Shown piece after piece: positions 1-10,366 of a stretch of 34,346 bases of DNA (position 1 is the stretch's first letter; each line of letters starts with the position of its first letter). The stretch lies in contig QCLV01000015.1 in assembly GCA_003214295.1 (NCBI GenBank), positions 1 through 34,346 on the forward strand. The letters run 5' to 3'. Source of the DNA: Prochlorococcus sp. AG-418-F08. GTDB lineage: Bacteria > Cyanobacteriota > Cyanobacteriia > PCC-6307 > Cyanobiaceae. Below the pieces are notes generated by a model. It saw only the letters and a list, made by a program, of their open reading frames with translations, was not told the origin of the DNA and did no database searches. A program made the translations under genes and the position numbers.

Positions 1-1329
1 TTGAGGGTAGCAGTTATTGGAGGTGGTCCAAGTGGTTCATGTGCGGCAGAAATACTTGCTAAAGCCGGAATAAAAACTTGGCTATTCGAGAGGAAATTAG
101 ATAATGCAAAACCATGTGGAGGAGCCATTCCTCTCTGCATGGTAGAGGAATTTGATTTACCAGAGTCAATTATTGATAGAAAGGTAAGGCATATGAGAAT
201 GATATCTCCATCAAATAGAGAAGTAGATATTAGCTTGGATAGAGTTTATGGGAAAAGCGATAATGAGTTTATTGGGATGTGTAGAAGAGAAGTAATGGAT
301 GCTTTTATGCGCAACAGAGCATCTGATCTTGGGGCTACACTAATAAATGGATTAGTTACTTCTATTGATACTGGCGACAATAATCAAGGGCCATACAAAC
401 TTTCATATTCAGATTTTACGAATGGAGACAAAAAAGGGGAGCTTAAGGAGCTTACTGTTGACCTTTTAATCGGAGCTGATGGTGCGAATAGTAGAGTTGC
501 AAAAGCCATGGATGCAGGAGACTACAAAGTTGCTATTGCATTTCAAGAACGAATTAAATTACCTAAAGAAGAAATGAGTTATTACGAAGATCTTGCAGAA
601 ATGTATGTCGGAACTGATGTTTCTCCTGATTTTTATGGATGGGTATTTCCTAAATATGATCATGTTGCTGTAGGTACTGGAACCATGCAAAAGAATCAGT
701 CATTAATTAAAGGACTTCAAGAGGGAGTAAGAAATAGAGCAAAAAAAAGACTTGTTAATGGTGAGGTAATAAAGGTAGAGGCACATCCTATTCCAGAGCA
801 TCCAAGACCAAGAAGAGTAGTAGGGAGAATGGCATTAGTTGGTGATGCCGCCGGTTACGTTACAAAGAGTTCTGGAGAGGGTATCTATTTTGCTGCAAAA
901 AGCGGGAGAATGTGTGCTGAAGAAATTGTTGAGGCATCAAAAAACGGTCAAGTAATTCCATCAGAAAAAGATTTAAAAAACTACCTTAAAAAATGGGATA
1001 AAAAATATGGCACAACTTATAAGGTTCTAGAAATTCTTCAAAATATTTTCTACAGAAACGACTCTGCAAGAGAAGCCTTTGTAGAGATGTGTGATGACAT
1101 GGATGTACAGAGACTTACTTTTGATAGTTACTTATACAAAAAAGTTGTTTCAATGAAACCATTACAGCAACTTAAAATCACAATGCTTACACTTGGTTCT
1201 ATTTTAAGAGGAAAAGCCCTCGCACCTCTAAAATATAAACCCGTTGATAGTGCTGTTAGAGAAAATAAAGAAGTAGAAAAGATGCTAGAAAATTATTCAA
1301 TAAAGGGAGGCATTAAAGTAAAGAGTTAA
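1..1329 (+). CDS. chlP: geranylgeranyl diphosphate/chlorophyll reductase ChlP, probably lacking its first codon
   Basis: Flavoprotein that reduces the geranylgeranyl chain to phytyl, for (divinyl-)chlorophyll and tocopherol synthesis. The N-terminus has a Rossmann dinucleotide-binding loop GGGPSG (residues 7-12), a GADGANS motif near 158-164 that contacts FAD, and GDAAGY near 281-286, the usual order in the geranylgeranyl reductase family of FAD monooxygenase-like enzymes. The 442-residue length is normal. The frame opens at base 1 with TTG. Cyanobacterial ChlP normally begins M-L-R-V, so the true ATG probably lies three bases outside the window and this TTG is codon 2 (inference). The 3' end overlaps convergent glyS by 17 bases. 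A family-level alternative is another geranylgeranyl reductase homologue, but the cyanobacterial ChlP pattern is strong. Confidence 0.95.
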   Translation: MRVAVIGGGPSGSCAAEILAKAGIKTWLFERKLDNAKPCGGAIPLCMVEEFDLPESIIDRKVRHMRMISPSNREVDISLDRVYGKSDNEFIGMCRREVMDAFMRNRASDLGATLINGLVTSIDTGDNNQGPYKLSYSDFTNGDKKGELKELTVDLLIGADGANSRVAKAMDAGDYKVAIAFQERIKLPKEEMSYYEDLAEMYVGTDVSPDFYGWVFPKYDHVAVGTGTMQKNQSLIKGLQEGVRNRAKKRLVNGEVIKVEAHPIPEHPRPRRVVGRMALVGDAAGYVTKSSGEGIYFAAKSGRMCAEEIVEASKNGQVIPSEKDLKNYLKKWDKKYGTTYKVLEILQNIFYRNDSAREAFVEMCDDMDVQRLTFDSYLYKKVVSMKPLQQLKITMLTLGSILRGKALAPLKYKPVDSAVRENKEVEKMLENYSIKGGIKVKS

Positions 1330-3481
1330 AAAGTGTAAAATCAGCGATCCTTAAAGAATAATTTCTAATTAAGCTCAATAAATTGAGTCTATTGTTTCTT
1401 ATTTTTATATCCTCTGCCATTACTAAGACACCTCTTTCATTATCAAATAAATCCTCAATAGAAATAATATGGATCTCGAACAAATTTAGAAGTTCCAAAT
1501 AATTGCCAGGACCTGTTGAAAAAAGTTTTTCTAATTCTCTAATAAATTCAAAAACTTTCAATTCACAATCTTTTTCAAAAAGTTTTGTGTTTACATAATC
1601 TTTTGTTGAGAGAATTTCTCTTGAGAGATTACTGCTATTAGCTAATTTGCTAACCCTAGTAATTACATTTTGGATTTTAGGAAAAGCTTCCTTCTCTTTA
1701 AATTCGACAATAGATTTAATCCTTTTTTTAAGATCAACAATATTCAACATTCTTTTTTGAGAAAATTCATCAAAAGAACAGACAGCCTTGATTAATTCTT
1801 TACTAAGTGATATTTCTTCGAGATGACTTACAATTCTTTGAACTAAAAATTCATTTAAATCATTTGAAACTTTCTCTTTTGAGAAGTTCAAATTAGGGAA
1901 TGCAATTTTCCAGAAATCAATAAGTTCGTTGAATAAATTATCTAGTGGTAAATCAAATTCATAGTCCCAAATTATTTTAATCACTCCATTCAAATTCCTT
2001 CTTAAAGCATAAGGATCTGATGATCCACTTGGACGTTTACCAGAAATAAAAATACTTATCAATGTTTCAATCTTATCTGCGATAGAAACTATCGCACCAT
2101 ATTTTGTAGAGGGCAAAGCATCTTTATAAAAAGCAGGTAAATAATGTTCAGCCACAGCCAAGCAAACATCATCACTAAATCCCTCATTTTTAAGATATTT
2201 TCCACCCATTATTCCTTGCAACTCTGGGAATTCGTAAACAATTTCACTACATAAGTCGTTTTTACAGTACTTAGCAGCTTCTAATATTTTTTTGTCTTCT
2301 AAAGAATTATCATTTAAAAATTTAAGAATTTTTTTAGAAACTTCAACTATTCTTTCTACTCTTTGAAAAATATTTCCTAATCCTTTTAGATAAGAAACAG
2401 ATTTAAGTTTTTCATTTCTTTCAAGTGAAGCAACTTTTTTATCACTTTCTACAAAAAACTTTGCATCTGAAAACCTCGCTCTTAAGACTTTCTCATTACC
2501 CTTAGTGATATTTTGATTTGACTCTTCAAGACCATTAGAAATAACAAAAAAATTTGTACTAATATTTTTTTCAGAACTTAAATCAAGTTTAGAAAAACTA
2601 TTATTTTTCAATAAAAGAGGAACATATCTCTGATGACTTTTCATAACAGTTGAGAGAACTTCAAGAGGAAGATTAAGAAATTCTTTACTGAATTTCCCAA
2701 CAATTAAGTCTGGCCACTCAACTAAATCAATCAATTCATTAAGTAGTCCCTCAGAAATATCAGGCTTCAGATTTAGTGATGTAGATTCCTGATTTATAAG
2801 GTTTTCAATTTTTTCTTTTCTTTCATGGCGCTTAACTAAAACTCTATTTTGTTTTAATAATTGAAAAAAATTATCAGGATTCTGCACTTCAAAAACTTCA
2901 TTTATTAGTCTATGACTTCTTGATTTATTGCTTATTTTAATTTTCGGATCACATTCACCAAATTCGAAATCAAGGATTTCATCATTATAAAGAGAAGCAA
3001 TCCACCTAATAGGTCTCGAAAATTTTATGTTCCCAGACCCCCACTTCATAAATCGAGGGCCTTGAAGACTCTTCAATACTTTAGGAATAATTGTAGACAA
3101 AGTAATTCTTGTTGATTGACCTTTTTCAATTTTCTTTCCAAAAACAAAATCGCCTTTTTCTGTATTTTTTATTTCTAGCTGATCTACATCTACTCCTAAA
3201 CTATTTGCGAATCCTAAGGCAGCATTAGTAGGAGATCCATCTAAAAAAGCTGAACTTGCTTTAGGCCCCTTTCTTACTATCATTTTATCTTCTGCAAAAT
3301 CGACTAAACCTTCTAGAAGAAGAACTAACCTTCTCGGTGTGGAAGTAACAACTATATTGTTGTATGTGATTAACTTTTTATCCAATTCAAATTCTATTAG
3401 AGATTTAAATTGATCTAGAACATCATGAGAAAATTTTGCAGGCAACTCTTCGGTTCCGATCTCAAGTAAATATTTAGACAA
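1313..3481 (-). CDS. glyS: glycyl-tRNA synthetase beta subunit
   Basis: Beta chain of the bacterial alpha2-beta2 glycyl-tRNA synthetase, which recognises and positions tRNA-Gly; the catalytic alpha chain (GlyQ) is not in the window. At 722 residues it is full length. It opens with the typical MSKYLLEIGTEELPAKF. A central HD-like region carries AEHYLPAFYKDALPST followed by GAIVSIADK, and the C-terminal part (about 600-722) is the helical DALR-type anticodon-binding region. The gene is lone on the minus strand and its tail overlaps the tail of chlP by 17 bases. Divergent sir starts 87 bases away, so both promoters must sit between 3482 and 3568. Confidence 0.96.
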   Translation of the reverse strand: MSKYLLEIGTEELPAKFSHDVLDQFKSLIEFELDKKLITYNNIVVTSTPRRLVLLLEGLVDFAEDKMIVRKGPKASSAFLDGSPTNAALGFANSLGVDVDQLEIKNTEKGDFVFGKKIEKGQSTRITLSTIIPKVLKSLQGPRFMKWGSGNIKFSRPIRWIASLYNDEILDFEFGECDPKIKISNKSRSHRLINEVFEVQNPDNFFQLLKQNRVLVKRHERKEKIENLINQESTSLNLKPDISEGLLNELIDLVEWPDLIVGKFSKEFLNLPLEVLSTVMKSHQRYVPLLLKNNSFSKLDLSSEKNISTNFFVISNGLEESNQNITKGNEKVLRARFSDAKFFVESDKKVASLERNEKLKSVSYLKGLGNIFQRVERIVEVSKKILKFLNDNSLEDKKILEAAKYCKNDLCSEIVYEFPELQGIMGGKYLKNEGFSDDVCLAVAEHYLPAFYKDALPSTKYGAIVSIADKIETLISIFISGKRPSGSSDPYALRRNLNGVIKIIWDYEFDLPLDNLFNELIDFWKIAFPNLNFSKEKVSNDLNEFLVQRIVSHLEEISLSKELIKAVCSFDEFSQKRMLNIVDLKKRIKSIVEFKEKEAFPKIQNVITRVSKLANSSNLSREILSTKDYVNTKLFEKDCELKVFEFIRELEKLFSTGPGNYLELLNLFEIHIISIEDLFDNERGVLVMAEDIKIRNNRLNLLSLIRNYSLRIADFTLFNSLL

Positions 3482-3568
3482 GAAAAAAATATGACTTCTA
3501 TTACTATAATTTACTACCAGTTAAATAAGCTTTTCGCTAATGTATAAAAAGAGATATGTTTTGGTCCG

Positions 3569-5356
3569 TTGATCAAGGTTGAGAAAGTAAAAAAGAAAAA
3601 AAATCCTGCCAAAGATGAAACAGTTTGTTTGGCAAATGGATTAGAAGTATCTAAATTTGAGAATTTCAAGAAAAGTAGCCAATTTCTTAAGGAACCACTT
3701 GCAACAGAATTAAATAATGATAGCGATCACTTTACAAATGATGCAGTCCAACTATTGAAATTTCATGGTAGTTATCAACAAGATAACAGGGAGAATAGAA
3801 GGCCCGGCAAAAGTAAAGACTGGCAAATGATGCTTAGATTAAGAAATCCCGGCGGTGAAGTACCTGGTAAATTATTTTTAGCATTAGATAAATTATCTGA
3901 CAAACTAGGTAATGGAACACTTAGGGTCACTACTAGACAAGCCTTTCAAATGCATGGAATTAGAAAGGAAAACCTAAAGGAAGTAATTCAAACAATAGTA
4001 AATTCAATGGGCTCCACCTTAGCTGCATGTGGAGATATAAATAGAAACGTTATGGCCCCTGCGGCTCCATTTGATTTGCCAGCCTATGTTATTGCAAGAG
4101 CATTGGCAAAAAAAGTTGCAGATCTTCTCACCCCTATGGCTGGTCAAGGCACTTTTTTAGAGCTTTGGGCAGATGGAGATTTAGAGTACACCATAAAGCC
4201 TGACAAAGATATTGAAGCAATTAGGAAGCTCCAATTCAATGATAATGTTTTTAGTGGAATAAAAGATGAACCTCTATATGGTTCAACTTATTTACCGAGA
4301 AAATTCAAATGTGCTGTTACAGTTCCTGGGGACAATTCTGTTGATCTTCTTACCAATGACATAGGAATTGTTGCCTTTACTTCTAAAGATGGAAACTTAG
4401 AAGGTTGCAACTTCTATGTAGGAGGTGGTATGGGTCGCACCCATAATAATGAAGAGACCTTTGCCAGGATTGCAGATCCACTTGGTTATGTTGAAGAACA
4501 TGATGTTTATGAATTAATACAAAGCATTGTGGCTATTCAAAGAGATTATGGTGATAGAAAATCAAGAAAAAATTCGAGAATGAAATATCTTCTTCATAGA
4601 AAAGGTATTAAATGGTTCAAAAAAATACTTTCTGATAAGTATTTCAAAAAGGAAATTAAAAAAATCAGGAAAGAACCGGATAAGGTTCTTATTGATTACC
4701 TAGGTTGGCATAAACAAAATCAAACCTCCTATTTTGTAGGTTTACCATTATTATCAGGGAGATTATTTGGCGAGAAGAAGAATACCATCACAAGTATTGT
4801 TAAAAAATATAATTTAGATTTAAGGCTCACACCTAATCAAGATATCTTACTTTGTAATATTGCCAATAAAAACAAAGGTGAAATTCAAAAATCTCTATCA
4901 AAAATAGGATACGAAAATTTAGAAAACATTAATGAGATACAAAGACATGCTTTAGCTTGTCCTGCCTTACCACTTTGTGGTCTTGCGATGACTGAAGCTG
5001 AAAGAATATTACCTGATGTATTAAAAAGAATTGAAAATTTACTATTAGATCTAAAAATTCAAAAAACAATATTATTCAGAATGACAGGATGTCCGAATGG
5101 ATGTACCAGGCCTTATATGGCCGAATTAGCACTTGTTGGAAGTGGGCAAAACAAATACCAATTATGGTTGGGGGGAAGTAAAAATCTACAAAGGCTGGCT
5201 AAACCATTCTTACAAAGAATGGAACTTAATGATTTAGAAAAAACTCTTCAACCATTATTTGACAATTGGAAGAGTAATTTGGATTTGGATTTCGGAGATT
5301 TTATAAATACTCAAGATGAAACTTATATATTGAATTTACTAAATAAAAATCAATAG
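3569..5356 (+). CDS. sir: ferredoxin-sulfite reductase
   Basis: Assimilatory reductase converting sulfite to sulfide with six electrons from ferredoxin, using a siroheme coupled to a 4Fe-4S cluster. The four cluster ligands are visible as C464-x5-C470 (ACPALPLCGLAMTEAE context) and C508-x3-C512 (TGCPNGCTRPY). That sequence around the first pair, followed by AERILPD, is typical of sulfite rather than nitrite reductase. The N-terminal half shows the two ferredoxin-like repeats of the family, including RQAFQMHG. The chosen start is TTG at 3569: the frame is open only from 3548, and the ATG at 3555 runs in another frame that soon stops. The N-terminus is lysine-rich. It converges with the dipeptidase gene three bases downstream. 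Confidence 0.95.
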   Translation: MIKVEKVKKKKNPAKDETVCLANGLEVSKFENFKKSSQFLKEPLATELNNDSDHFTNDAVQLLKFHGSYQQDNRENRRPGKSKDWQMMLRLRNPGGEVPGKLFLALDKLSDKLGNGTLRVTTRQAFQMHGIRKENLKEVIQTIVNSMGSTLAACGDINRNVMAPAAPFDLPAYVIARALAKKVADLLTPMAGQGTFLELWADGDLEYTIKPDKDIEAIRKLQFNDNVFSGIKDEPLYGSTYLPRKFKCAVTVPGDNSVDLLTNDIGIVAFTSKDGNLEGCNFYVGGGMGRTHNNEETFARIADPLGYVEEHDVYELIQSIVAIQRDYGDRKSRKNSRMKYLLHRKGIKWFKKILSDKYFKKEIKKIRKEPDKVLIDYLGWHKQNQTSYFVGLPLLSGRLFGEKKNTITSIVKKYNLDLRLTPNQDILLCNIANKNKGEIQKSLSKIGYENLENINEIQRHALACPALPLCGLAMTEAERILPDVLKRIENLLLDLKIQKTILFRMTGCPNGCTRPYMAELALVGSGQNKYQLWLGGSKNLQRLAKPFLQRMELNDLEKTLQPLFDNWKSNLDLDFGDFINTQDETYILNLLNKNQ

Positions 5357-5359
5357 AAT

Positions 5360-6043
5360 TTATATTTTTCCATAAAGTGCATTTGCTTTTCTATTTTTCC
5401 AAGCCCATAATTGATCACCATAACTAAAATGCCACCACTCATTAGGATGTTGAGCAAATCCGAATTTATTCATAACTTTCCTTAATAAATCTCTTCTACT
5501 ATTCCAAATAATTGCCTCTTCATTAAATATATTTTTGTAAAAATCAGGATTAGAAGTCTCATCCATTTGATCAACTTTGCTTCCCATTTCAACAAGATTT
5601 CCGTCTTTATCTGATAAACAAACATCCAATGCACCCCCAGTTGAATGAGGAGGAGGAAACCTAACGTCATAAGAAGGATACGCCCAAAATTTTTCAACTT
5701 TTTTTAAAATGGATGGATAAGATTTTATATTTTCAAAAGAAGTATCAATATCGGATTTTTCACACTCTAATAAAAATGCTCTTTTAAACATAAATTCCTG
5801 GACTTCTAAAGGTCGCCAACTGTCATAAATTAAAAGGTTAAAACTACTCTTTGATATCAAATAATCATTTACTTTTACTAATCTATTTACAACCTCCTCT
5901 CTTAATTTCCAAATAGAAGTTTTATCTTTGTAAGGTGCTCCTAAATGAAAGTAAGGGTGGGGATCTAAAAACTTTAAGCAGCTAGGTATAGCTATTAATT
6001 TATCTCCATTATCTTTAATTGGTATTTTATTCCAAATTTTCAA
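5360..6043 (-). CDS. D-alanyl-D-alanine dipeptidase (VanX/DdpX, peptidase M15D)
   Basis: Zinc dipeptidase predicted to cleave D-Ala-D-Ala, in peptidoglycan turnover or recycling. The active-site set of VanX is complete and correctly spaced: R77 in DSWRP, zinc ligands H133 and D140 in HSTGGALD, catalytic E202 and zinc ligand H205 in NEWWH. The enterococcal enzyme has R71, H116, D123, E181 and H184, the same internal spacing for both motif pairs. At 227 residues the length is usual. I see no clear signal peptide, so it is probably cytoplasmic. No vanH/vanA-type ligase lies nearby, so a resistance role is unlikely. It converges with sir; recG lies upstream on the same strand after 57 bases. Confidence 0.9.
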   Translation of the reverse strand: MKIWNKIPIKDNGDKLIAIPSCLKFLDPHPYFHLGAPYKDKTSIWKLREEVVNRLVKVNDYLISKSSFNLLIYDSWRPLEVQEFMFKRAFLLECEKSDIDTSFENIKSYPSILKKVEKFWAYPSYDVRFPPPHSTGGALDVCLSDKDGNLVEMGSKVDQMDETSNPDFYKNIFNEEAIIWNSRRDLLRKVMNKFGFAQHPNEWWHFSYGDQLWAWKNRKANALYGKI

Positions 6044-6100
6044 TTGAAATTTGTAATTGATTTATAGTGGCATATATATCAAAAATTACAATGATAGTTC

Positions 6101-8557
6101 TCAATTTAAGAAATCATGAATGAATTTATTATCAGAATTATCAATAAGTATATTCCTTAAAACAATATTATCTTTCAAATCAGGATCATCACTAATAATC
6201 TTTATAGCCTCTTCACGAGCCTTATCAATAAGAAATTTATTGTTAGGTAAATTGTCCAGCACAAAATCAGGCAATCCGGATTGTCTATACCCTAAAATCT
6301 GGCCTGGTCCTCTAAGCTCCAAGTCTTTTTCAGCAATATAAAAGCCATCATTAGATTTTTGCAAAACACAAAGTCTTTTATTTTCTAATCCATTTTTGTC
6401 AGAGGTTACCAGATAACAAAAAGATTTTGTTGATCCTCTACCAACTCTCCCCCTTAATTGATGAAGCTGGGACAGTCCAAATCTGTCCGAATTATAAATA
6501 ATCATAATTGTGGCGTTAGGCACATCAATGCCAACCTCAATTACAGTGGTTGAAACCAATATATTAATTTCATTCTTTAAAAAAGAATTAATCACTTCAT
6601 TCTTTTCTTGTGAACTTAATTTGCCATGTAATAATCCAACTTTTTTGTTAAAAAAGACCTCTTCTGATAAATATTTAAATATTTTCTTTGCGGAGCTTAA
6701 ATTCATTTTTTCTGAATCTTCTATAAGTGGCAAAATCACATAAGCTTGTCTTCCTTTAGTAATCTCATCTTCAACAATCTTGAACAGGTTTTTTAAATCA
6801 TCTTCAGGAATTATTTTTGTAGTTATGGGAACTCTTCCAGGAGGAAGTTCAGTAATTTGGCTTACATCTAAATCACCGTAAATAGAAAGCGCTAGAGTTC
6901 TAGGAATTGGTGTAGCTGTCATTGATAACAAATTAGTATTATCACCTTTATTAAGTAATCTATTTCTTTGAGTAACTCCAAACCTATGTTGTTCATCAAT
7001 TACTACCATGCCTAATGAATTAAATATGACTTTATCTTCAAATAATGCATGAGTACCTACGATGATATCAACTAGTCCATTACTCAAATTCGAAAGGATT
7101 TCTTTTCTTTTTTTTTGAGGAGTATTCCCAGTTAGAAGTTCTACAGAGACAAAAAGAGGATTCAAATATTTTAATAAATTTTTATAATGTTGTTCTGCTA
7201 ATACTTCTGTAGGAACCATAAAAGCACCTTGAAGATTTTTTTCAATAACAATTAGAAGAGAGGCTATTGCAATGATAGTTTTACCACTACCCACATCTCC
7301 TTGAAGCAGTCTCGACATTGGCACGGGATTAGATAAATCTTCTTTGATTTCATCTAAAACATTGACTTGAGATTTTGTTAATTTAAAAGGGAAAGTATTT
7401 AAAAATTCTTTTAGTAAAGATTTCTTTTGACTAAATTGTTGGGTAATCACTTTATTGTTCGTTTTTCTTTTTCTAAGAAGGAACTTTATTTGCAATAGGA
7501 ACAACTCATCAAAAACTAAACGTTTTTTGGACTCAGCAAGTGCCTCTTGAGTTGGCGGAAAATGAATATTAATCAAAGACTCTCCTTTTGATAATAAAGA
7601 TAATGATTCAAGTTGCTTATGATTTAAAATTTCTGGATATTGATTAGCATAAATCAGTACCTTTTTCATGAGTTTTATAAAACTCATATTTGACAACGTT
7701 TCAGCTAATGAATATAAGGGCAATATTTTTCCTGAGAAATTAAAATTATCATTGTTATCCTTAAGAATTTCAATCTGCGGATCTACAAAAGTCTTGCCAT
7801 ATTCTGTTAATTTAACCTTACCGGAAATTGCCACTTTAGTGCCAGGAGTATACAAAGATTTTTGAGATGAGAAAAAGGAATAAGATCTAAATCTCCTTCC
7901 TAAAAAAAATTTTGTAACCTTTATCGAAGATGTTTCATCAGAAACTACAAAGTTCATTATTGATAAATTATTATTCTTTTTACTCTTATGGATATAAAAT
8001 TTTTTTATATTTGCAATACAGGTATATAAATTGTCAGGTTTTAAATTTATTATCTTAACTCTATTTGTGTAGTCTAAATATGTTCGTGGGAAATAATTTA
8101 TCAGATCTTTAATATGAAAAATCCCTAATTCATTAAGCTTATTTTTATAAACTTTCCCTACATTTTTTATTAATGAAATATCTGAATCAAGAAATAAATT
8201 TGAATCAGCTTTGTTTAGAATAACCCTTTTAGAAATATTATTAGAACTGTCTATTTCAATGGTTTTACCAAGTTTATAAAGACTTTTTCTTGTATCAATA
8301 ATTAACCTTTTTCTTTGGTTATCATCTAATTTATTATATTCATTATATTTTTTAGAAAATTCATTAAATATGTTCAAATATTCGTCTGATAGATTCAAAT
8401 TATCTAGTTTTGTCAATGATTCATGCAAATAATCATTAAAATATTTCTCTCTTCCAAGAGTATTAATAAATTGGTTTTCAGTTTCAATAGTTAGGGACTT
8501 TTGAAGAGGTCTTATCCAATCTTTAATTAATTCATTATTATTCCCACTAATAGTCAC
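6101..8557 (-). CDS. recG: ATP-dependent DNA helicase RecG
   Basis: Superfamily-2 translocase that remodels stalled replication forks and Holliday junctions. At 818 residues it is longer than E. coli RecG because of the extra N-terminal region (about 1-130) common in cyanobacterial homologues. The wedge/OB domain follows (about 140-280). Helicase motifs are intact: Walker A GDVGSGKT at 420-427, DEQH at 521-524, SMTATPIPRTLAL, and motif VI QLRGRVGRG. The C-terminal part contains the RecG-typical ELRGPGQILGYRQSG sequence. It follows the 370-residue unknown gene on the same strand by 21 bases, so it is probably co-transcribed with rpsB-tsf or read from within that gene. Confidence 0.96.
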   Translation of the reverse strand: MTISGNNNELIKDWIRPLQKSLTIETENQFINTLGREKYFNDYLHESLTKLDNLNLSDEYLNIFNEFSKKYNEYNKLDDNQRKRLIIDTRKSLYKLGKTIEIDSSNNISKRVILNKADSNLFLDSDISLIKNVGKVYKNKLNELGIFHIKDLINYFPRTYLDYTNRVKIINLKPDNLYTCIANIKKFYIHKSKKNNNLSIMNFVVSDETSSIKVTKFFLGRRFRSYSFFSSQKSLYTPGTKVAISGKVKLTEYGKTFVDPQIEILKDNNDNFNFSGKILPLYSLAETLSNMSFIKLMKKVLIYANQYPEILNHKQLESLSLLSKGESLINIHFPPTQEALAESKKRLVFDELFLLQIKFLLRKRKTNNKVITQQFSQKKSLLKEFLNTFPFKLTKSQVNVLDEIKEDLSNPVPMSRLLQGDVGSGKTIIAIASLLIVIEKNLQGAFMVPTEVLAEQHYKNLLKYLNPLFVSVELLTGNTPQKKRKEILSNLSNGLVDIIVGTHALFEDKVIFNSLGMVVIDEQHRFGVTQRNRLLNKGDNTNLLSMTATPIPRTLALSIYGDLDVSQITELPPGRVPITTKIIPEDDLKNLFKIVEDEITKGRQAYVILPLIEDSEKMNLSSAKKIFKYLSEEVFFNKKVGLLHGKLSSQEKNEVINSFLKNEINILVSTTVIEVGIDVPNATIMIIYNSDRFGLSQLHQLRGRVGRGSTKSFCYLVTSDKNGLENKRLCVLQKSNDGFYIAEKDLELRGPGQILGYRQSGLPDFVLDNLPNNKFLIDKAREEAIKIISDDPDLKDNIVLRNILIDNSDNKFIHDFLN

Positions 8558-8578
8558 ATCTGAAAAAGATTTATTTTT

Positions 8579-9691
8579 TCAACGTATTTTATTCAAAGTT
8601 ATTTCTTTTTGCCTCCAGTATGACTCTTTTTTAATCAAACGCTGAAATTGATTTTTTAATTCATTTATTTTATTCCTTTGAATAGAAATATTTAAATTTT
8701 TAAACTCTAACTCAACAGCAGATATATTAAAAAAAATAATACTTGGAAGACTATCGCCATTTGATAATGGTCGATTTAAGTTCAATTCGAAATTAATAAC
8801 AAAAGGGTATGGATGTTTAATCATCAATTTTTTGCCCACCAAGTACATATAAGTATCTTTAGATATAATTTTTTTTATAAGATTTTCTTTAAATAATTCT
8901 TGGTTAATCATGTATGAGAGATTCAATAGTAAGTTATCTAATGAGTTATCTATTAAATCAAAAGTTTCAAGGCTTTCATTTTTGCATGAAATATCCATTT
9001 GATTAATAATTTCTTTTTCTGAATGACTTGATTTTTCAACCTTTACTTCCTCTATTAACTCAAGAAGAGAGGAAATAAATCGTTTATCAATTCCTAAATT
9101 TTCAATGTTATTTTTACTAGAAAAATAATTTTCATAGTCATTATTATCTAGATCAAGTGATACTAATTTCTCATTATTATTAGCTTGATAATATTCAGAA
9201 GTATTAGAAATATCTTTACTAATCTGGAACTGAAAAGGTACTTCTAATTGTAAACCTTCCTGATATTGGAATTTTTCTTTTTGATCATCCTTTGTTTTTG
9301 AGGAACTGCCTAAATTACTAAAAATAATTTCCTCATTTATGTTTTTCTCAATTTCTTTTATTTTTAATTGTTCTACTGTTAATAAGGGCAAATTCTCATA
9401 GATTATCTTACTTATTTTCTTTTCAAAAAGACAAGAAAATTGATTTTCATTCAAGAAATTATCATTAATTGATAAGTAACTGAATATATTGTTGAGCCCT
9501 TTTTCTACCGAAATATGAAGTAAATCTCTCACGATATTAAGATAACGTTCATATTCCCTATAGATATTTGTAATTAATACTCTCTTTTGTATATTTGCTC
9601 TCTGTAATTGAGAGTTAATATTATTTGCAACTACGTAATTATTGAAATTATTCAAATCTTTCAAGTGACTAGGTTGATTGCATTGATGCAA
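8579..9691 (-). CDS. conserved picocyanobacterial-type protein of unknown function, overlapping tsf
   Basis: Unrecognised 370-residue protein. Residues about 1-120 are helical and charged. A low-complexity acidic/asparagine-rich middle (about 120-260) looks disordered. The C-terminal third (about 265-370) appears ordered, with [17 protein letters not shown] and an alternating hydrophobic pattern, and ends in a basic helix. No signal peptide or membrane span is seen. The ATG lies inside tsf, giving a 23-base overlap, so translation is probably coupled to EF-Ts; recG follows 21 bases later. The position between translation factors and a helicase does not define a role. The coding assignment is supported by the long uninterrupted frame and the compact operon spacing. 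Confidence 0.8.
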   Translation of the reverse strand: MHQCNQPSHLKDLNNFNNYVVANNINSQLQRANIQKRVLITNIYREYERYLNIVRDLLHISVEKGLNNIFSYLSINDNFLNENQFSCLFEKKISKIIYENLPLLTVEQLKIKEIEKNINEEIIFSNLGSSSKTKDDQKEKFQYQEGLQLEVPFQFQISKDISNTSEYYQANNNEKLVSLDLDNNDYENYFSSKNNIENLGIDKRFISSLLELIEEVKVEKSSHSEKEIINQMDISCKNESLETFDLIDNSLDNLLLNLSYMINQELFKENLIKKIISKDTYMYLVGKKLMIKHPYPFVINFELNLNRPLSNGDSLPSIIFFNISAVELEFKNLNISIQRNKINELKNQFQRLIKKESYWRQKEITLNKIR

Positions 9692-10325
9692 CTTCCTCAG
9701 CGAAATCCATCTGATTTTTTTCTATACCTTCACCCAATGTATATCTTGTAAAGCGTCTTACTTTAATATTTTCTCCAATTTTGGCTGCTACTTGTTTAAC
9801 GAGATCCTCAACTGTTAGAGAACTATCTTTTATATAAGGTTGCGAAAGCAAAACCAGCTCGTTAAGTCTTTTAGCGATTCTCCCTTCAACTATTTTTTCT
9901 TTAATTTGTTCTGGTTTACCAGATAAATCATCTCTCCCCATTTCAATTTGCTTTTCTTTCTCCACAACATCTTCAGGTATTTCATCAATTGAGACATATT
10001 CAACATTTGGGCATGCTGCAACCTGCATTGAGACATCCTTCAATAGAGATTGAAATATATCACCTCTAGCAACAAAATCAGTTTCACAATTTACTTCTAT
10101 CAGAACTCCGACTCTGGATCCTGTATGAATATAACTACCAATAGACCCTTCAGCCGCAACTCTTCCAGATTTTTTTTCAGCACTAGCTATACCTTTCTTT
10201 CTTAACCATTCGATGGCTTTATCGACATTTCCCTCAGTTTCATTAAGTGCTTTTTTGCAATCCATCATTCCTGCACCAGTCTTATCTCTAAGATCTTTTA
10301 CAAGTTTTGCTGTAATGTTTCCCAT
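9669..10325 (-). CDS. tsf: translation elongation factor Ts
   Basis: Guanine-nucleotide exchange factor for EF-Tu. The N-terminal UBA-like domain (about 1-50) has [20 protein letters not shown], and the core shows the diagnostic [12 protein letters not shown], which contacts EF-Tu. At 218 residues it is the short form found in cyanobacteria and chloroplasts, lacking much of the second half of the core of the 283-residue E. coli protein. It follows rpsB by 41 bases on the same strand, the classical rpsB-tsf order, and its end overlaps the next gene by 23 bases. Confidence 0.97.
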   Translation of the reverse strand: MGNITAKLVKDLRDKTGAGMMDCKKALNETEGNVDKAIEWLRKKGIASAEKKSGRVAAEGSIGSYIHTGSRVGVLIEVNCETDFVARGDIFQSLLKDVSMQVAACPNVEYVSIDEIPEDVVEKEKQIEMGRDDLSGKPEQIKEKIVEGRIAKRLNELVLLSQPYIKDSSLTVEDLVKQVAAKIGENIKVRRFTRYTLGEGIEKNQMDFAEEVASMQST

Positions 10326-10366
10326 TTAAGTAATAATTAAGTAATAGTTAGTAAGTTTAAAAAATT

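Noticed and set aside
5482..5697. 71-codon minus-strand frame within the dipeptidase gene
   Set aside because: Same strand, different frame, inside a gene whose catalytic residues are complete; no sign of a frameshift.
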